Source of the DNA: Halobacillus massiliensis
GTDB taxonomy: Bacteria; Bacillota; Bacilli; Bacillales; Halobacillaceae
Direction: 5' to 3'
Length of the DNA stretch: 64,000 bases
Assembly: GCF_900166625.1 (NCBI RefSeq)
Contig: NZ_LT800499.1
Location: 1,033,558 to 1,097,557 of the forward strand
Position numbers and translations under genes: made by a program. The notes beneath the pieces are model-generated. The model was not told the origin of the DNA and made no database searches. It saw nothing but the letters and a program-made list of their open reading frames with translations. Positions 38,171-47,045 of the stretch are shown piece by piece; the stretch's first letter is position 1, and each line of letters opens with the position of its first letter.

Positions 38171-39388
38171 ATGAAGCTTTCAAAAGAAATTTTGAAACTA
38201 ACTGATGAACATCCAATAAAGTTAAATCAATTGCCAGAAATAGAATTGAAGCAAGGAAGTTTGAAAAGCATTCCAGAATACATAAAGAACAAAAACTTTA
38301 AACACATAGTGTTAATAACAGATGCAAACACGGAAGAAGCTGCAGGTGCTCGATTAAAGGAAGAGATCATTAAAGCGGGATTACAGGCTACAATTATTCA
38401 GTTAATATCCAATCATCATGGGCAAGTGAATGCTGATGAAACTTCCCTTATGCAGGTAATGGTCGAAACCCCTGTGGACAGTGATGCTCTTATCGCTGTA
38501 GGAGCGGGAACTATCCATGACATCACCAGGTTCTGCAGTGAGAAATTGTCAATACCGTTTATTTCAGTTCCAACCGCAGCTTCTGTGGATGGTTTTACTT
38601 CTAAAGGTGCTCCTCTTATCTTAAGAGGAAAAAAACAAACGATCCAAACCTGTTCTCCTATAGCCGTTTTTGCTGATACTGAGATCCTGAGCAAGGCTCC
38701 AATGGCATTAACAGCAGCGGGATTCGGAGATATTTTAGGAAAGTTTACCTCGTTATTAGACTGGAGAATTTCTCATCTAGTAGCGAATGAGCCATACAAT
38801 GCGACGGCCGCACAGATTACAATTAATTCCCTTGAAAAATGTATTAACTATGCCGATGAAATTGCCAAATCATCTGAGGAAGGAATACTTCTATTAATGG
38901 AGGCTCTCATTGAATCAGGACTTGTTATGCTGATTTTAAATTTTTCAAGACCGGCCTCAGGTGGCGAACATCACTTATCCCATTACTGGGAGATGGACCT
39001 GCTTAAAAATGATGCTCCACAGCTGCTGCACGGTGCTAAAGTAGGAGTCGCCACTTGTATAATCATAGACCTTTATAAAAAATGGAGCGAAACTATTAAT
39101 CTTGGATTACTTTCAAAAGAAGATACATACACAGAAAATCTAAGGGAGCATTGGAAGGAGATTAAACAAGAGATAGATCAATTACCAGAGGCCCAATGGC
39201 TGCGTCTGACTCTTGAACAAGTAGGGGCACCAAGTATAGAAGGGCTGAATATATCAGAAGAATTAGTAAAACGAAGTCTAAATGAAGCCTGGAAATTAAG
39301 AGACCGCTGCACAGGTCTCTTTTTAATCAATCGTTATAAAGAGAACGAAATATCTTTTTCTGTGCACTCACCCTTTCTGGAGAAATAG
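38171..39388 (+). CDS. araM: sn-Glycerol-1-phosphate dehydrogenase AraM
   Basis: This 405-residue iron-ADH-superfamily protein matches AraM/EgsA, which makes glycerol-1-phosphate from dihydroxyacetone phosphate. The NAD site G-A-G-T-I-H-D-I, P-T-A-A-S-V-D-G, the metal-site D-I-L-G-K and the late G-G-E-H-H-L-S-H are visible. In B. subtilis araM also lies in the arabinose operon, so the linkage is conserved. Why it is there is not known. The ATG at 38171 follows AAGGAAGTGG. Confidence 0.92.
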   Translation: MKLSKEILKLTDEHPIKLNQLPEIELKQGSLKSIPEYIKNKNFKHIVLITDANTEEAAGARLKEEIIKAGLQATIIQLISNHHGQVNADETSLMQVMVETPVDSDALIAVGAGTIHDITRFCSEKLSIPFISVPTAASVDGFTSKGAPLILRGKKQTIQTCSPIAVFADTEILSKAPMALTAAGFGDILGKFTSLLDWRISHLVANEPYNATAAQITINSLEKCINYADEIAKSSEEGILLLMEALIESGLVMLILNFSRPASGGEHHLSHYWEMDLLKNDAPQLLHGAKVGVATCIIIDLYKKWSETINLGLLSKEDTYTENLREHWKEIKQEIDQLPEAQWLRLTLEQVGAPSIEGLNISEELVKRSLNEAWKLRDRCTGLFLINRYKENEISFSVHSPFLEK

Positions 39389-39402
39389 AACTAACCACTA
39401 GT

Positions 39403-39447
39403 AAAAAAGAGCTTCCTTTCCTTTATTCAGGCGAGGGAGCTCTTTTC
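39403..39447. terminator. Bidirectional terminator between araM and the spo0E-like gene
   Basis: Arms AAGAGCTTCC and GGAGCTCTT with flanking A- and T-rich tracts form a stem-loop usable from both directions; part of it lies in the 3' end of the minus-strand gene. Confidence 0.7.
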
Positions 39448-39605
39448 TTCTTCATGCTGTCGAGTTGGTTAAGTAAGTGGTCGAGTTCTTGAGATATTTT
39501 AATGACTTCTTCATATTCCATGCCCTGATTATAAGCTTCATACATTTTCATCCGTAATTCTTCGATTTTGGCTTCAACATTTGCTATATCTGACAAGTTC
39601 TCCAC
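39423..39605 (-). CDS. Spo0E-like aspartyl-phosphate phosphatase
   Basis: This 60-residue two-helix protein carries the family signature S-Q-E-L-D-H-L-L-N around residues 43-51. Spo0E-family phosphatases remove phosphate from Spo0A-P and delay sporulation. It begins with GTG behind GGAGAGAG and is transcribed against its neighbours. Its presence supports a spore-forming host. Confidence 0.88.
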   Translation of the reverse strand: MENLSDIANVEAKIEELRMKMYEAYNQGMEYEEVIKISQELDHLLNQLDSMKKKRAPSPE

Positions 39606-40008
39606 CTCTCTCCGTCAAACTATGTCTTATACTTCCCTTTTTTGACGAATTAATCTCAATTTTATCATTTTTTTTATTTAAATAAAAAATGATAGGTTTT
39701 ACAGATGGAATTGACAATTTTCTGCAAAAGAATAACAATTTGTACAAAACAGAATTCTGGAAAATATAACTAAATTCTTGTTAAATTAAAATTAACGTCT
39801 TGGACACGTCTTCACAAATATTAACGTTCCGTGCATTTCTTCGCTATGTAAGAGATAAGGTTGAATGAAAAAATGCAAGCGTTATCAAAAGGGCGGTTAG
39901 CTCCTGTAAGGAGTACAGCAGCAAAAGCGGGAATACTGCACAGCAAAATTTTTTAAAAAAAGGAGGTACTCAGGGAAAGACGCAATCAATCGAAAGGGAG
40001 AGTTATCA
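39606..40008. other. Intergenic region with perfect cre site
   Basis: No gene is seen in these 403 bp. It is AT-rich at the left. On the right it holds the cre site at 39873 and a small AGCTCC/GGAGT hairpin near 39899-39916 in what is probably the leader of the alcohol dehydrogenase operon. A TTGACA at 39712 might be a -35 box, but no good -10 accompanies it. Confidence 0.6.
39873..39888. promoter_or_regulatory. CcpA cre site (alcohol dehydrogenase operon)
   Basis: ATGCAAGCGTTATCAA matches the cre consensus at all positions, about 120 bp before the start at 40009. Confidence 0.8.
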
Positions 40009-41172
40009 ATGAATGCTTTTATTACGCCTCAAAACATTTATCATGGAGAAAACTCTATCGAGCGTTTACGCACGATCGTCCGGGATTTACAGGTGAAGCA
40101 TGCGTTTGTGTTAACAGATCCTGCGTTAAAAGAGCTGGAAGTCATCCAGCCGATTGAGGATATTTTAGCAGAAGAAGAGGTGCCATACGCTTTATCAACA
40201 AACGTTGTGCCAGAGCCTCCGCTGGCTGTAGGAAATGAAGTTCTGCAGGAAATTAGAGAAATGGAGCCGGATCTTGTCATCGGAATCGGCGGCGGAAGTG
40301 CGCTTGATCTTTCGAAAGCTTCTGCCGTGCTCGCCGATCATGAAGGAACTGTGGAGGATTATTTGAATTTATCAGGAACTCGTAAAATTCAGTCACCCGG
40401 TATTCCTACAGTGCTCATTCCTACAACAGCTGGCACAGGTGCAGAGGTCACGGATATCGCTGTTTTTTCCTTAGAAGATACGAAAGATGTGATTACCCAT
40501 AAGCATCTGCTGGCCAACTATGCGATTGTAGATCCCCAGTTAACGTATACGCTCCCGCCTAAAGTGACGGCAGCGAGCGGGGTGGATGCATTAACACATG
40601 CGATTGAAGCGTTCACTTCCGTTAACGCAACACCGTTAACAGATACGCTCGCTTTAGATGCGATGACACGGATTGTCAATCATTTAAGAAGTGCCGTGTG
40701 GAATCCGAAAGCTTATGAAGCGAGAAAAGAAATGTCGCTCGGCAGTCTGATTGCCGGACTTAGCTTTTATAATGCAGGCGTTGCCGGGGTTCACGGGTTA
40801 GCTTATCCGCTCGGCGGTTTATTTAAAATTCCTCACGGTGAGGCAAATGCTGTGCTGCTTCCCTATGTCTATCATCGGATCTGGCCATCATGCTTGGATA
40901 AAATGTATCGCTTAGGAGAGGTTTTTAACCTGTCCCTGGAAGGGAAGAGTAAACGGGAGGCAGCTTTAGAAGTCGTCCAATCTCTCCATGAACTCGTGAA
41001 AGACGTTGGGCTGCCAACCTCGATCTCAGCTTACGACATTACATCAGAAGATATCGAGCAATTAACGAGCAATGGCCTTAAACAGACACGCTTACTGGCG
41101 AGAAGCCCGATGCCTTTTGATGGAGCGAGCATTCGTAGTGTGTATCAGCACGCCCTTCGCGGGTGGGAATAA
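40009..41172 (+). CDS. Iron-containing alcohol dehydrogenase
   Basis: This 387-residue type III alcohol dehydrogenase has the NAD motif G-I-G-G-G-S-A-L-D-L-S-K and the iron ligands Asp (V-D-A-L), His (T-H-A-I-E-A), His (V-H-G-L-A-Y-P-L-G-G) and His (I-P-H-G-E-A-N). The succinate-semialdehyde-type dehydrogenase 27 bp downstream suggests a two-step oxidation such as 4-hydroxybutyrate to succinate. The substrate is inference; 1,3-propanediol-type alcohols are alternatives. An AAAGGGAGAG site precedes the ATG. Confidence 0.9.
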   Translation: MNAFITPQNIYHGENSIERLRTIVRDLQVKHAFVLTDPALKELEVIQPIEDILAEEEVPYALSTNVVPEPPLAVGNEVLQEIREMEPDLVIGIGGGSALDLSKASAVLADHEGTVEDYLNLSGTRKIQSPGIPTVLIPTTAGTGAEVTDIAVFSLEDTKDVITHKHLLANYAIVDPQLTYTLPPKVTAASGVDALTHAIEAFTSVNATPLTDTLALDAMTRIVNHLRSAVWNPKAYEARKEMSLGSLIAGLSFYNAGVAGVHGLAYPLGGLFKIPHGEANAVLLPYVYHRIWPSCLDKMYRLGEVFNLSLEGKSKREAALEVVQSLHELVKDVGLPTSISAYDITSEDIEQLTSNGLKQTRLLARSPMPFDGASIRSVYQHALRGWE

Positions 41173-41199
41173 GCATTAAATAAAAAGAGGAGGAGAACA

Positions 41200-42642
41200 A
41201 TGACAACAAATGAAAGCCCATTACATTTATTAAACTATGTAGGTGGTGAATGGCAGGGGAAAGATGGCGATACCTTTGACATTATCAACCCGGCCACAAG
41301 TGAAGTAGTAGGAACAATGCCGCTTGGGACAAAAGAAGATGTGACTGCCGCCATCGATGCAGCAGAAAGAGCACTAGGCGAATGGCGCGAGTTATCTGCA
41401 GAGGAAAGAGCCGATTACTTAGAGAAGTTCTATGACCGAATCATCGAGCGTCAAGATGAAATTGCCCAAATTTTAACCCTTGAAAACGGCAAGCCGATCA
41501 AGGAAGCCAAAGGGGAAATATTATATGCCGCTTCCTTCATTAAATGGTATGCCGAAGAAGGAAAACGCGTATACGGCCGGACCATTCCTTCGAAAGGGCC
41601 GAATCAGCGCATCCAGGTGCTGAAGCAGCCGGTCGGCGTTGTAGCGGCGATTACTCCATGGAACTTTCCAGCAGCAATGATTACGAGAAAGTTAGCTCCG
41701 GCTCTTGCCGCAGGGTGTACCTTTATCGTGAAGCCGCCAAAAGAAACGCCGTTAACCGCAGTAAAAATCATGGAATGTGCCGAAGAAGCCGGCATTCCGC
41801 GCGGTGTTCTTAATTTGGTCGCATGTAAGAATAAAAATTTCAGTGAAACCATTCATGAAGATGAGCGTGTCCGCAAGCTCACCTTTACCGGTTCCACGGA
41901 AGTAGGAAGACTGCTCATGAAGCAGAGCGCCGAGCAAATCAAAAACATTTCACTCGAACTCGGTGGACAAGCGCCTTTAATTGTCTTAGATGATGCCGAT
42001 GTCGAAACAGCTGTTGACCAAACTATCGCTTCCAAATTTAGAAATGCCGGCCAAACTTGTATTTGTGCCAACCGCATATATGTTCAGGAAGGCATCTATG
42101 ATGAATACGTCAGCCGGCTGAAAGAAAAAGTCCAGGAACTTAAAGTAGGGAATGGCCTTGATGAGGACGTTGATATTGGACCACTGATCAATAAAGACGG
42201 CTATGAAAAAGTCGTCGAGCATGTGAAGGATGCAAAAGAAAAAGGAGCAGAAGTTGTAGTTGGAGGCGAAGGTAAATACGATGCCCCATTCTATGAACCT
42301 ACCTTAATTCTGGATGCGAAAGAAAACATGCTGTGCATGACAGAAGAAACGTTCGGCCCTGTCCTCCCGGTTCAGAAGGTGAAAAGCGATGAAGAAGCCG
42401 TCCGTCTGGCGAATGATACACCATTTGGACTCGCAGCTTATTACTTCACGGAAAGCATGAACCGCGGTACAAAAATTGCCGAAGCCTTAGACTATGGCAT
42501 TATCGGCTGGAACCACGGTGCCCCATCTGCAGCACAAGCCCCGTTTGGCGGTCTGAAGCAGAGTGGGTTAGGAAGAGAAGGGGGAGCGGAAGGAATCGAA
42601 CCGTTCCTTGAAACGAAATATCTATCGATTGGGATTAAATAA
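41200..42642 (+). CDS. Succinate-semialdehyde dehydrogenase-type aldehyde dehydrogenase
   Basis: The protein (480 residues) has T-P-W-N-F-P-A, F-T-G-S-T-E-V-G, L-E-L-G-G-Q-A-P and the nucleophile Cys in G-Q-T-C-I-C-A-N-R. The second Cys two residues on is typical of redox-sensitive GabD enzymes. It would oxidise succinate semialdehyde to succinate with NAD(P). The ATG follows AGGAGGAG and the gene is co-transcribed with the alcohol dehydrogenase. Confidence 0.88.
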   Translation: MTTNESPLHLLNYVGGEWQGKDGDTFDIINPATSEVVGTMPLGTKEDVTAAIDAAERALGEWRELSAEERADYLEKFYDRIIERQDEIAQILTLENGKPIKEAKGEILYAASFIKWYAEEGKRVYGRTIPSKGPNQRIQVLKQPVGVVAAITPWNFPAAMITRKLAPALAAGCTFIVKPPKETPLTAVKIMECAEEAGIPRGVLNLVACKNKNFSETIHEDERVRKLTFTGSTEVGRLLMKQSAEQIKNISLELGGQAPLIVLDDADVETAVDQTIASKFRNAGQTCICANRIYVQEGIYDEYVSRLKEKVQELKVGNGLDEDVDIGPLINKDGYEKVVEHVKDAKEKGAEVVVGGEGKYDAPFYEPTLILDAKENMLCMTEETFGPVLPVQKVKSDEEAVRLANDTPFGLAAYYFTESMNRGTKIAEALDYGIIGWNHGAPSAAQAPFGGLKQSGLGREGGAEGIEPFLETKYLSIGIK

Positions 42643-42654
42643 TTGATCTGTCAA

Positions 42655-42685
42655 AAGCCCTCCTGCTCCGGGAGGGCTTTTTTTA
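42655..42685 (+). terminator. Rho-independent terminator
   Basis: Stem AGCCCTCC (42656-42663) with GGAGGGCT (42671-42678), then seven T residues. Confidence 0.95.
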
Positions 42686-42755
42686 TATATATAATGAAGC
42701 TTATCCTGAAATTGAGTAAATCTCGCTCAATTTAAATACTATCCTAATATTACCA

Positions 42756-42771
42756 TTGAAAACGTTTACGA
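42756..42771. promoter_or_regulatory. Near-perfect CcpA cre site
   Basis: TTGAAAACGTTTACGA matches the cre consensus except one base (CG for CA near the end). It lies about 110 bp upstream of a sigma-54 promoter, a region where sigma-54 operons of Bacilli can be under CcpA control. Confidence 0.5.
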
Positions 42772-42803
42772 AATTCCTTATCCTATCCATCTATGAAATA
42801 TTA

Positions 42804-42827
42804 AATAGTTTATGCACAAGTGGGTAG
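42804..42827 (+). promoter_or_regulatory. Candidate upstream activating sequence for the sigma-54 activator
   Basis: AATAGTTTATGCA followed by N4-TG occurs 76 bp before the -24 GG. An almost identical element (AATAGGTTATGCA N4 TG) occurs at the same distance upstream of the second sigma-54 promoter at 47048. Confidence 0.6.
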
Positions 42828-42877
42828 ATAAATGGAAAAGTTATGTCAGAATATCGTGAATTGTTGGAAAACTAAAA

Positions 42878-42894
42878 TTGGCATGATTTTTGCA
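42878..42894 (+). promoter_or_regulatory. Sigma-54 (-24/-12) promoter of the NhaC-family operon
   Basis: TTGGCATGATTTTTGCA has GG (42880-42881) and GC (42892-42893) separated by exactly 10 bp, the sigma-54 rule. Confidence 0.88.
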
Positions 42895-42959
42895 TTGTAC
42901 ATAAGTGAGAGGACCTTATGACCCAAGGTTCAATACATTTATAGGGAGAGGGATTTATT

Positions 42960-44414
42960 TTGAATGGTAAGTTCGATAAGAAGGCGGTTAAAAAACCATC
43001 GTTAAAAGTAGCTATGATTCCGATTGTGTTTATGATTGTATCTCTTTACTTTGGTATTGCAGTGTTTGAATTAGATGCTCATATTCCTTTACTTTTAAGT
43101 GGTGTCGTAGCAGCTATTGTGGCCATGTGGCTAGGTCATTCGTGGAGTGATCTTGAAACTTCATTTCTAAATACTATCCGGCTGTCCCTTCAGGCGGTCA
43201 TTATTTTAATTATTATAGGGTCGATTATTGGTACATGGATTGCTTCCGGAATTGTGCCTACGATGATTTATTATGGATTGAATTTATTAGCACCAGGTTA
43301 TTTCCTCGTGTCTGCCTGTGCCATCTGTTGTGTAGTAGCGATGGCCTCAGGAAACGCATGGACTGCGGCAGGAACAATTGGGATTGCAATAATGGGGATT
43401 GGTCAAGGACTCGGTCTTGATCTCGCTATGGTCGCAGGTGCTGTCATTTCAGGAGTATACTTTGGTGATAAAGTCTCCCCACTATCAGAAACCACAAACA
43501 TGGCACCTGGAATTACGGGTGCTGAACTATTTGAACATATTAAGCACATGATGTTTACGACCATCCCTGCTTTGCTTATTTCTTTAGTACTTTATACCAT
43601 TATTGGACTGCGATTTACTAGCAGCAGTGCCAGTATTTCTGAAGTAGCTGACTTGCAAGGTCAATTAAGTGATATCTTTACAATTTCTCCTTGGCTGCTG
43701 CTGGCGCCACTGGCTGTTATTATCATGATGGTTCGTAAAATGCCGGCCATCCCTGCTTTAACTATTGGTTCATTAATCGGTGTTGCATTCGCCGCTGGGT
43801 TTCAAGGGATGCCCATTGGAGAAGCATTCAGTGTAATGTATTATGGATATTCTCAGGAAGTGGGCGTTGAAGTTGTGGACAACCTGCTTAATAATGGCGG
43901 CATGGAAAGCATGATGTATACAGTCGCCTTAATTATGATAGCTATGTCTTATGGCGGAATTCTGGAGAAAGCCGGGATTCTTGAAGCAATCGTAATCGCT
44001 TTGCTATCATTTGCAAAAAATACAGGAAGTTTAATTGCGACTACTGTAGCCACATGTATTGCTGCCAACATTGTGGCTTGTGATCAATATCTCTCCATTA
44101 TTCTTCCGGGCCGAATGTATTCTAAAGCTTATCAGGACCGGAATCTTCATCCTAAGAATTTATCAAGAACGATCGAAGATGCAGGTACAATGACTTCACC
44201 CCTTGTTCCTTGGAACACTTGCGGGGCTTTCATGTTTGCCACACTCGGCGTGTCTTCACTCAGTTATGCCCCATTTGCTTTCCTTTGTTTAATCAGTCCA
44301 ATCATTGCAATCATATACGGCTATTGCAATATTAAAATTGAATACCTGCCTGCTCAATCAGAAGATCAAGGACAGGGGCTGGAATTAGACGAAAAGACAA
44401 GCGCAGAAGCGTAG
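42960..44414 (+). CDS. NhaC-family Na+/H+ antiporter-like transporter
   Basis: This 484-residue protein has about 11-12 membrane segments and NhaC-family motifs (A-S-G-N-A-W-T-A-A-G-T, F-G-D-K-V-S-P-L-S-E-T-T-N, D-Q-Y-L-S-I-I-L-P-G-R). Relatives include sodium/proton and malate/lactate antiporters as well as amino-acid-linked transporters. It starts with TTG behind GGGAGAGGG. Its sigma-54 promoter shares architecture with the aminotransferase operon, so it may import that operon's substrate rather than act only in pH control; this is inference. Confidence 0.88.
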   Translation: MNGKFDKKAVKKPSLKVAMIPIVFMIVSLYFGIAVFELDAHIPLLLSGVVAAIVAMWLGHSWSDLETSFLNTIRLSLQAVIILIIIGSIIGTWIASGIVPTMIYYGLNLLAPGYFLVSACAICCVVAMASGNAWTAAGTIGIAIMGIGQGLGLDLAMVAGAVISGVYFGDKVSPLSETTNMAPGITGAELFEHIKHMMFTTIPALLISLVLYTIIGLRFTSSSASISEVADLQGQLSDIFTISPWLLLAPLAVIIMMVRKMPAIPALTIGSLIGVAFAAGFQGMPIGEAFSVMYYGYSQEVGVEVVDNLLNNGGMESMMYTVALIMIAMSYGGILEKAGILEAIVIALLSFAKNTGSLIATTVATCIAANIVACDQYLSIILPGRMYSKAYQDRNLHPKNLSRTIEDAGTMTSPLVPWNTCGAFMFATLGVSSLSYAPFAFLCLISPIIAIIYGYCNIKIEYLPAQSEDQGQGLELDEKTSAEA

Positions 44415-44435
44415 TGTTGGAGGGACAGACTGTAA

Positions 44436-44687
44436 ATGAGCGATTATGAATGGATTCTTTCCCCCTGTCAGGGATTTGTGGAAAAGATTTTTATTTCAGA
44501 GGAAAGCCGCATCGGAAAGTGGGATGTCTTATTTAAGATACGTACTGATTATGGTGAAATTGACGTTGTCTCTATCGATATTAACGGATGCGTTCAATCT
44601 TTGGAGGTCACCCAGGAAGAAGAGGTTTTCAAAGGAATGGTACTTGCCTATATCAAAGAAGATCTAGTGGAAAACAGCAAACATTAA
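44436..44687 (+). CDS. Lipoyl/biotinyl-like single-domain protein lacking the attachment Lys
   Basis: This 83-residue protein resembles a biotinyl/lipoyl hairpin domain: S-P-C-Q-G-F-V-E-K-I-F near the start, then G-K-W-D-V-L-F-K, then N-G-C-V-Q-S-L and V-F-K-G-M-V-L-A-Y-I. At the hairpin where the modified Lys of E-A-M-K or D-K-A should be, the sequence reads V-V-S-I-D-I, so no cofactor site is apparent. It follows the NhaC-family gene by 21 bp in the same sigma-54 operon and precedes a terminator. A partner or regulatory role is possible. Confidence 0.72.
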   Translation: MSDYEWILSPCQGFVEKIFISEESRIGKWDVLFKIRTDYGEIDVVSIDINGCVQSLEVTQEEEVFKGMVLAYIKEDLVENSKH

Positions 44688-44691
44688 TGGT

Positions 44692-44729
44692 AAAAGAGGG
44701 GAAGTTGTCAAGAAAACTTCCCCTTTTGT
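44692..44729 (+). terminator. Rho-independent terminator
   Basis: Stem GGGGAAGTT (44698-44706) with AACTTCCCC (44715-44723), extended by AAAAG/CTTTT pairs around one bulged base. Confidence 0.85.
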
Positions 44730-44816
44730 ATGTCGTTATAATGTGTAATTTTCCGAAAAATTAAATTTTTTGCTATAATTATGTATTAGATTGCCAGATA
44801 GGAAGGGGTACCACAC

Positions 44817-46931
44817 ATGAATAACACCATCTTAGAGAAAATGAAACAGTTTACAAAGGTATCGGTTTATCCTCCGGAGAAAAATATTAAAGAGAAACTG
44901 GTCAATGCGGAAGAACCGTTTTTTTTCTTAACAAAACAGGATGAAATCTATGCCTATGTTTATGGAGAAGATATGATGGACGAATCTGCCCTTTCATTGG
45001 AAGGCCTTCAATCATGTTCAGTTCCAATTTCTAATGTCGCAGAATGGAAAATTGCCGAACCTGTATCCCTCCCTATGATTTTTCAGGTGCTCGGGGAACA
45101 TATTACGATGGTGAACAATGAAGGAAGTTTGGTCGGCTATTTAAGGCGCGAAGATGCTTTAATAGAACTGCTGCGTAAAGATAATAAGAATCTTGATCTG
45201 ATAAAAGTCATGTTGTCCTCTATTCCAATGGGCATATTTATCGTTGATACCAACCGGCGGATCGTCAACTGCAATGAGTCGGGCCTGAAGATGATTAAGT
45301 CTACATATGAAGAAATGATTAACAGCTCAGCTAAAGATATGTTTGAAGAGGGACATATTGAGAAGGTTTTTGAGTCTGGTGAAACGATGCTTAATCAAAT
45401 TCTCATTACCGAAGACTTAGGGGTGCTTGTTGATTATAGTCCTATACTAACAGATCACAAACTGGTGGATGGAATAATGATCATCGTACAGGATCTCCCG
45501 ATGGTTGAGGAGATGGCCATGGAGATTGAATATGTTAAAAACCTTAATACTGATTTAAACGCTATTTTAGCTACTATGTATGATGAAATTTTAGTTGTTA
45601 ACCGTAAAGGCGAACTGCTGCGTCATAGTGAAAATTTTATCTCAGGATTCTGGGGTGTTGATAATTTAAGTGAACTGATTGGAAGAAGTTTATTAGAATT
45701 CGAAAAAAGAGGAGCGTTTAGTCCATCCGTTGCCCGCCTCGTAATTGAGAAAAAGAAGAAGGTTTCTGTAGTGCAGGAAACATCAGATGGAAAAAGCGTG
45801 CTGGCTGTTGGAAATCCTGTTTTTAATGATGAGGGAGAAGTCCATAGGGTAATTATTGCCTCCAGGGACATTACAGAAACGACAAAGCTGAAGTCTGAGT
45901 TAAAAGAAACGAAGCGGATTTCAAAAAACTATAAAAAAGAACTTGAAAAATTAAAGAGCAAAGACAGGCCGGCTGATAAAATCATTTATTGCAGTTCTAA
46001 GATGGAACAGGTGATGAACAGAACAAGGAAGCTGGCGGATTTTAACTCAACGGTACTTATTCTCGGAGAATCGGGGGTAGGTAAGGAATTGATAGCTAAA
46101 ATAATTCACCGTGAAGGGAACCGTTCACATAAGCCTTATTTAGCATTGAACTGCGGGGCGATTTCGGAAGATCTTCTGGAGAGTGAATTATTTGGTTATA
46201 CGAAGGGTGCTTTTACCGGGGCCGATGCTAAAGGGAAAATCGGATACTTTGAACAGGCAGACAAGGGTGTTCTGTTTCTAGATGAGATTAGTGAAATCCC
46301 CCCTCGGCTGCAGGTGAAACTGCTGCGAGTTTTACAGGAAAGGGAAGTTACCCCTGTTGGAAGTACTCAGGCCCATTCAGTTGATGTTCAAATCATTGCA
46401 GCAACGAACCGTGACCTCGATAAAATGGTGGAAAAGGGCACCTTTCGTGAGGATTTATATTACCGGATTAATGTAATCCCCATTCATATTCCTCCTTTAC
46501 GGGAGAGATCTGAAGATGTGCCGCTGCTTGCTTTTCACTTTCTCCAGCAGCTAAATGATCAATATAGTAAAAGCTATCATCTCTCTCCTGAAGCTCTCAA
46601 TATGCTTGAAGTCTATGATTGGCCGGGGAATATCCGCGAACTCCAGAATCTAATCGAAAGGCTTGTTGTGACTACAGATGATAAGGTGATTTCAGCTGAG
46701 TTTGTAAGTCAGTCTCTGAAGTTCGGAGAATCCAAACAAGCCAAAACGATGGTCACAGGAATACTTCCGCTCCAGGAAGCACGTGATCATTTGGAAGAGC
46801 AATTGATCCTTCTTGCGATGAAAAAATATAAAACGACGACTCGAGCAGCGAAGGCACTTGAAATCAGTCAGTCAGCGGTCAGTCGTAAATTTCAAAAAAT
46901 CACGGAGAAACAAAATAAAGTAGAGTTATAA
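44817..46931 (+). CDS. Sigma-54-dependent transcriptional activator with two PAS domains
   Basis: The protein (704 residues) has a unique N-terminal domain (1-125), a first PAS (about 130-235), a second PAS (about 245-360), a short coiled coil (365-390), a sigma-54 AAA+ domain with Walker A G-E-S-G-V-G-K-E near 416 and the sigma-54 contact loop G-A-F-T-G-A near 464, and a C-terminal Fis-type HTH (A-A-K-A-L-E-I-S-Q-S-A-V-S-R). It belongs to the RocR/PrdR-like class that senses small molecules. It lies between two -24/-12 promoters, which it very likely activates. It appears to have its own sigma-A promoter (TATAAT near 44773). Confidence 0.93.
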   Translation: MNNTILEKMKQFTKVSVYPPEKNIKEKLVNAEEPFFFLTKQDEIYAYVYGEDMMDESALSLEGLQSCSVPISNVAEWKIAEPVSLPMIFQVLGEHITMVNNEGSLVGYLRREDALIELLRKDNKNLDLIKVMLSSIPMGIFIVDTNRRIVNCNESGLKMIKSTYEEMINSSAKDMFEEGHIEKVFESGETMLNQILITEDLGVLVDYSPILTDHKLVDGIMIIVQDLPMVEEMAMEIEYVKNLNTDLNAILATMYDEILVVNRKGELLRHSENFISGFWGVDNLSELIGRSLLEFEKRGAFSPSVARLVIEKKKKVSVVQETSDGKSVLAVGNPVFNDEGEVHRVIIASRDITETTKLKSELKETKRISKNYKKELEKLKSKDRPADKIIYCSSKMEQVMNRTRKLADFNSTVLILGESGVGKELIAKIIHREGNRSHKPYLALNCGAISEDLLESELFGYTKGAFTGADAKGKIGYFEQADKGVLFLDEISEIPPRLQVKLLRVLQEREVTPVGSTQAHSVDVQIIAATNRDLDKMVEKGTFREDLYYRINVIPIHIPPLRERSEDVPLLAFHFLQQLNDQYSKSYHLSPEALNMLEVYDWPGNIRELQNLIERLVVTTDDKVISAEFVSQSLKFGESKQAKTMVTGILPLQEARDHLEEQLILLAMKKYKTTTRAAKALEISQSAVSRKFQKITEKQNKVEL

Positions 46932-46934
46932 ATG

Positions 46935-46961
46935 CCTGGGACAAGCTCCCGGGTTTTTTTA
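46935..46961 (+). terminator. Rho-independent terminator
   Basis: Stem CCTGGGA (46935-46941) with TCCCGGG (46947-46953), then seven T residues. Confidence 0.88.
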
Positions 46962-46971
46962 TGCGTAATAA

Positions 46972-46995
46972 AATAGGTTATGCATATTTGCATGA
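46972..46995 (+). promoter_or_regulatory. Candidate upstream activating sequence, second copy
   Basis: AATAGGTTATGCA N4 TGCAT matches the element at 42804 in 12 of the first 13 bases and also lies 76 bp upstream of the -24 GG. The core ATGCA N4 TGCAT is a perfect inverted repeat here. Confidence 0.62.
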
Positions 46996-47045
46996 ATTCT
47001 GAAAATGGGTAGTTGCTTGTCGTCGGCAGGACGCTATTTTAAAGG

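Noticed and set aside
39803-39818. Possible sigma-54 promoter (TTGGACACGTCTTCAC) before the alcohol dehydrogenase gene
   Set aside because: No GC dinucleotide stands 10 bp after the GG, so the -12 element is absent.
44436-44687. Functional biotin carrier protein
   Set aside because: No Lys in an E-A-M-K-like motif at the hairpin, and no carboxylase genes nearby.
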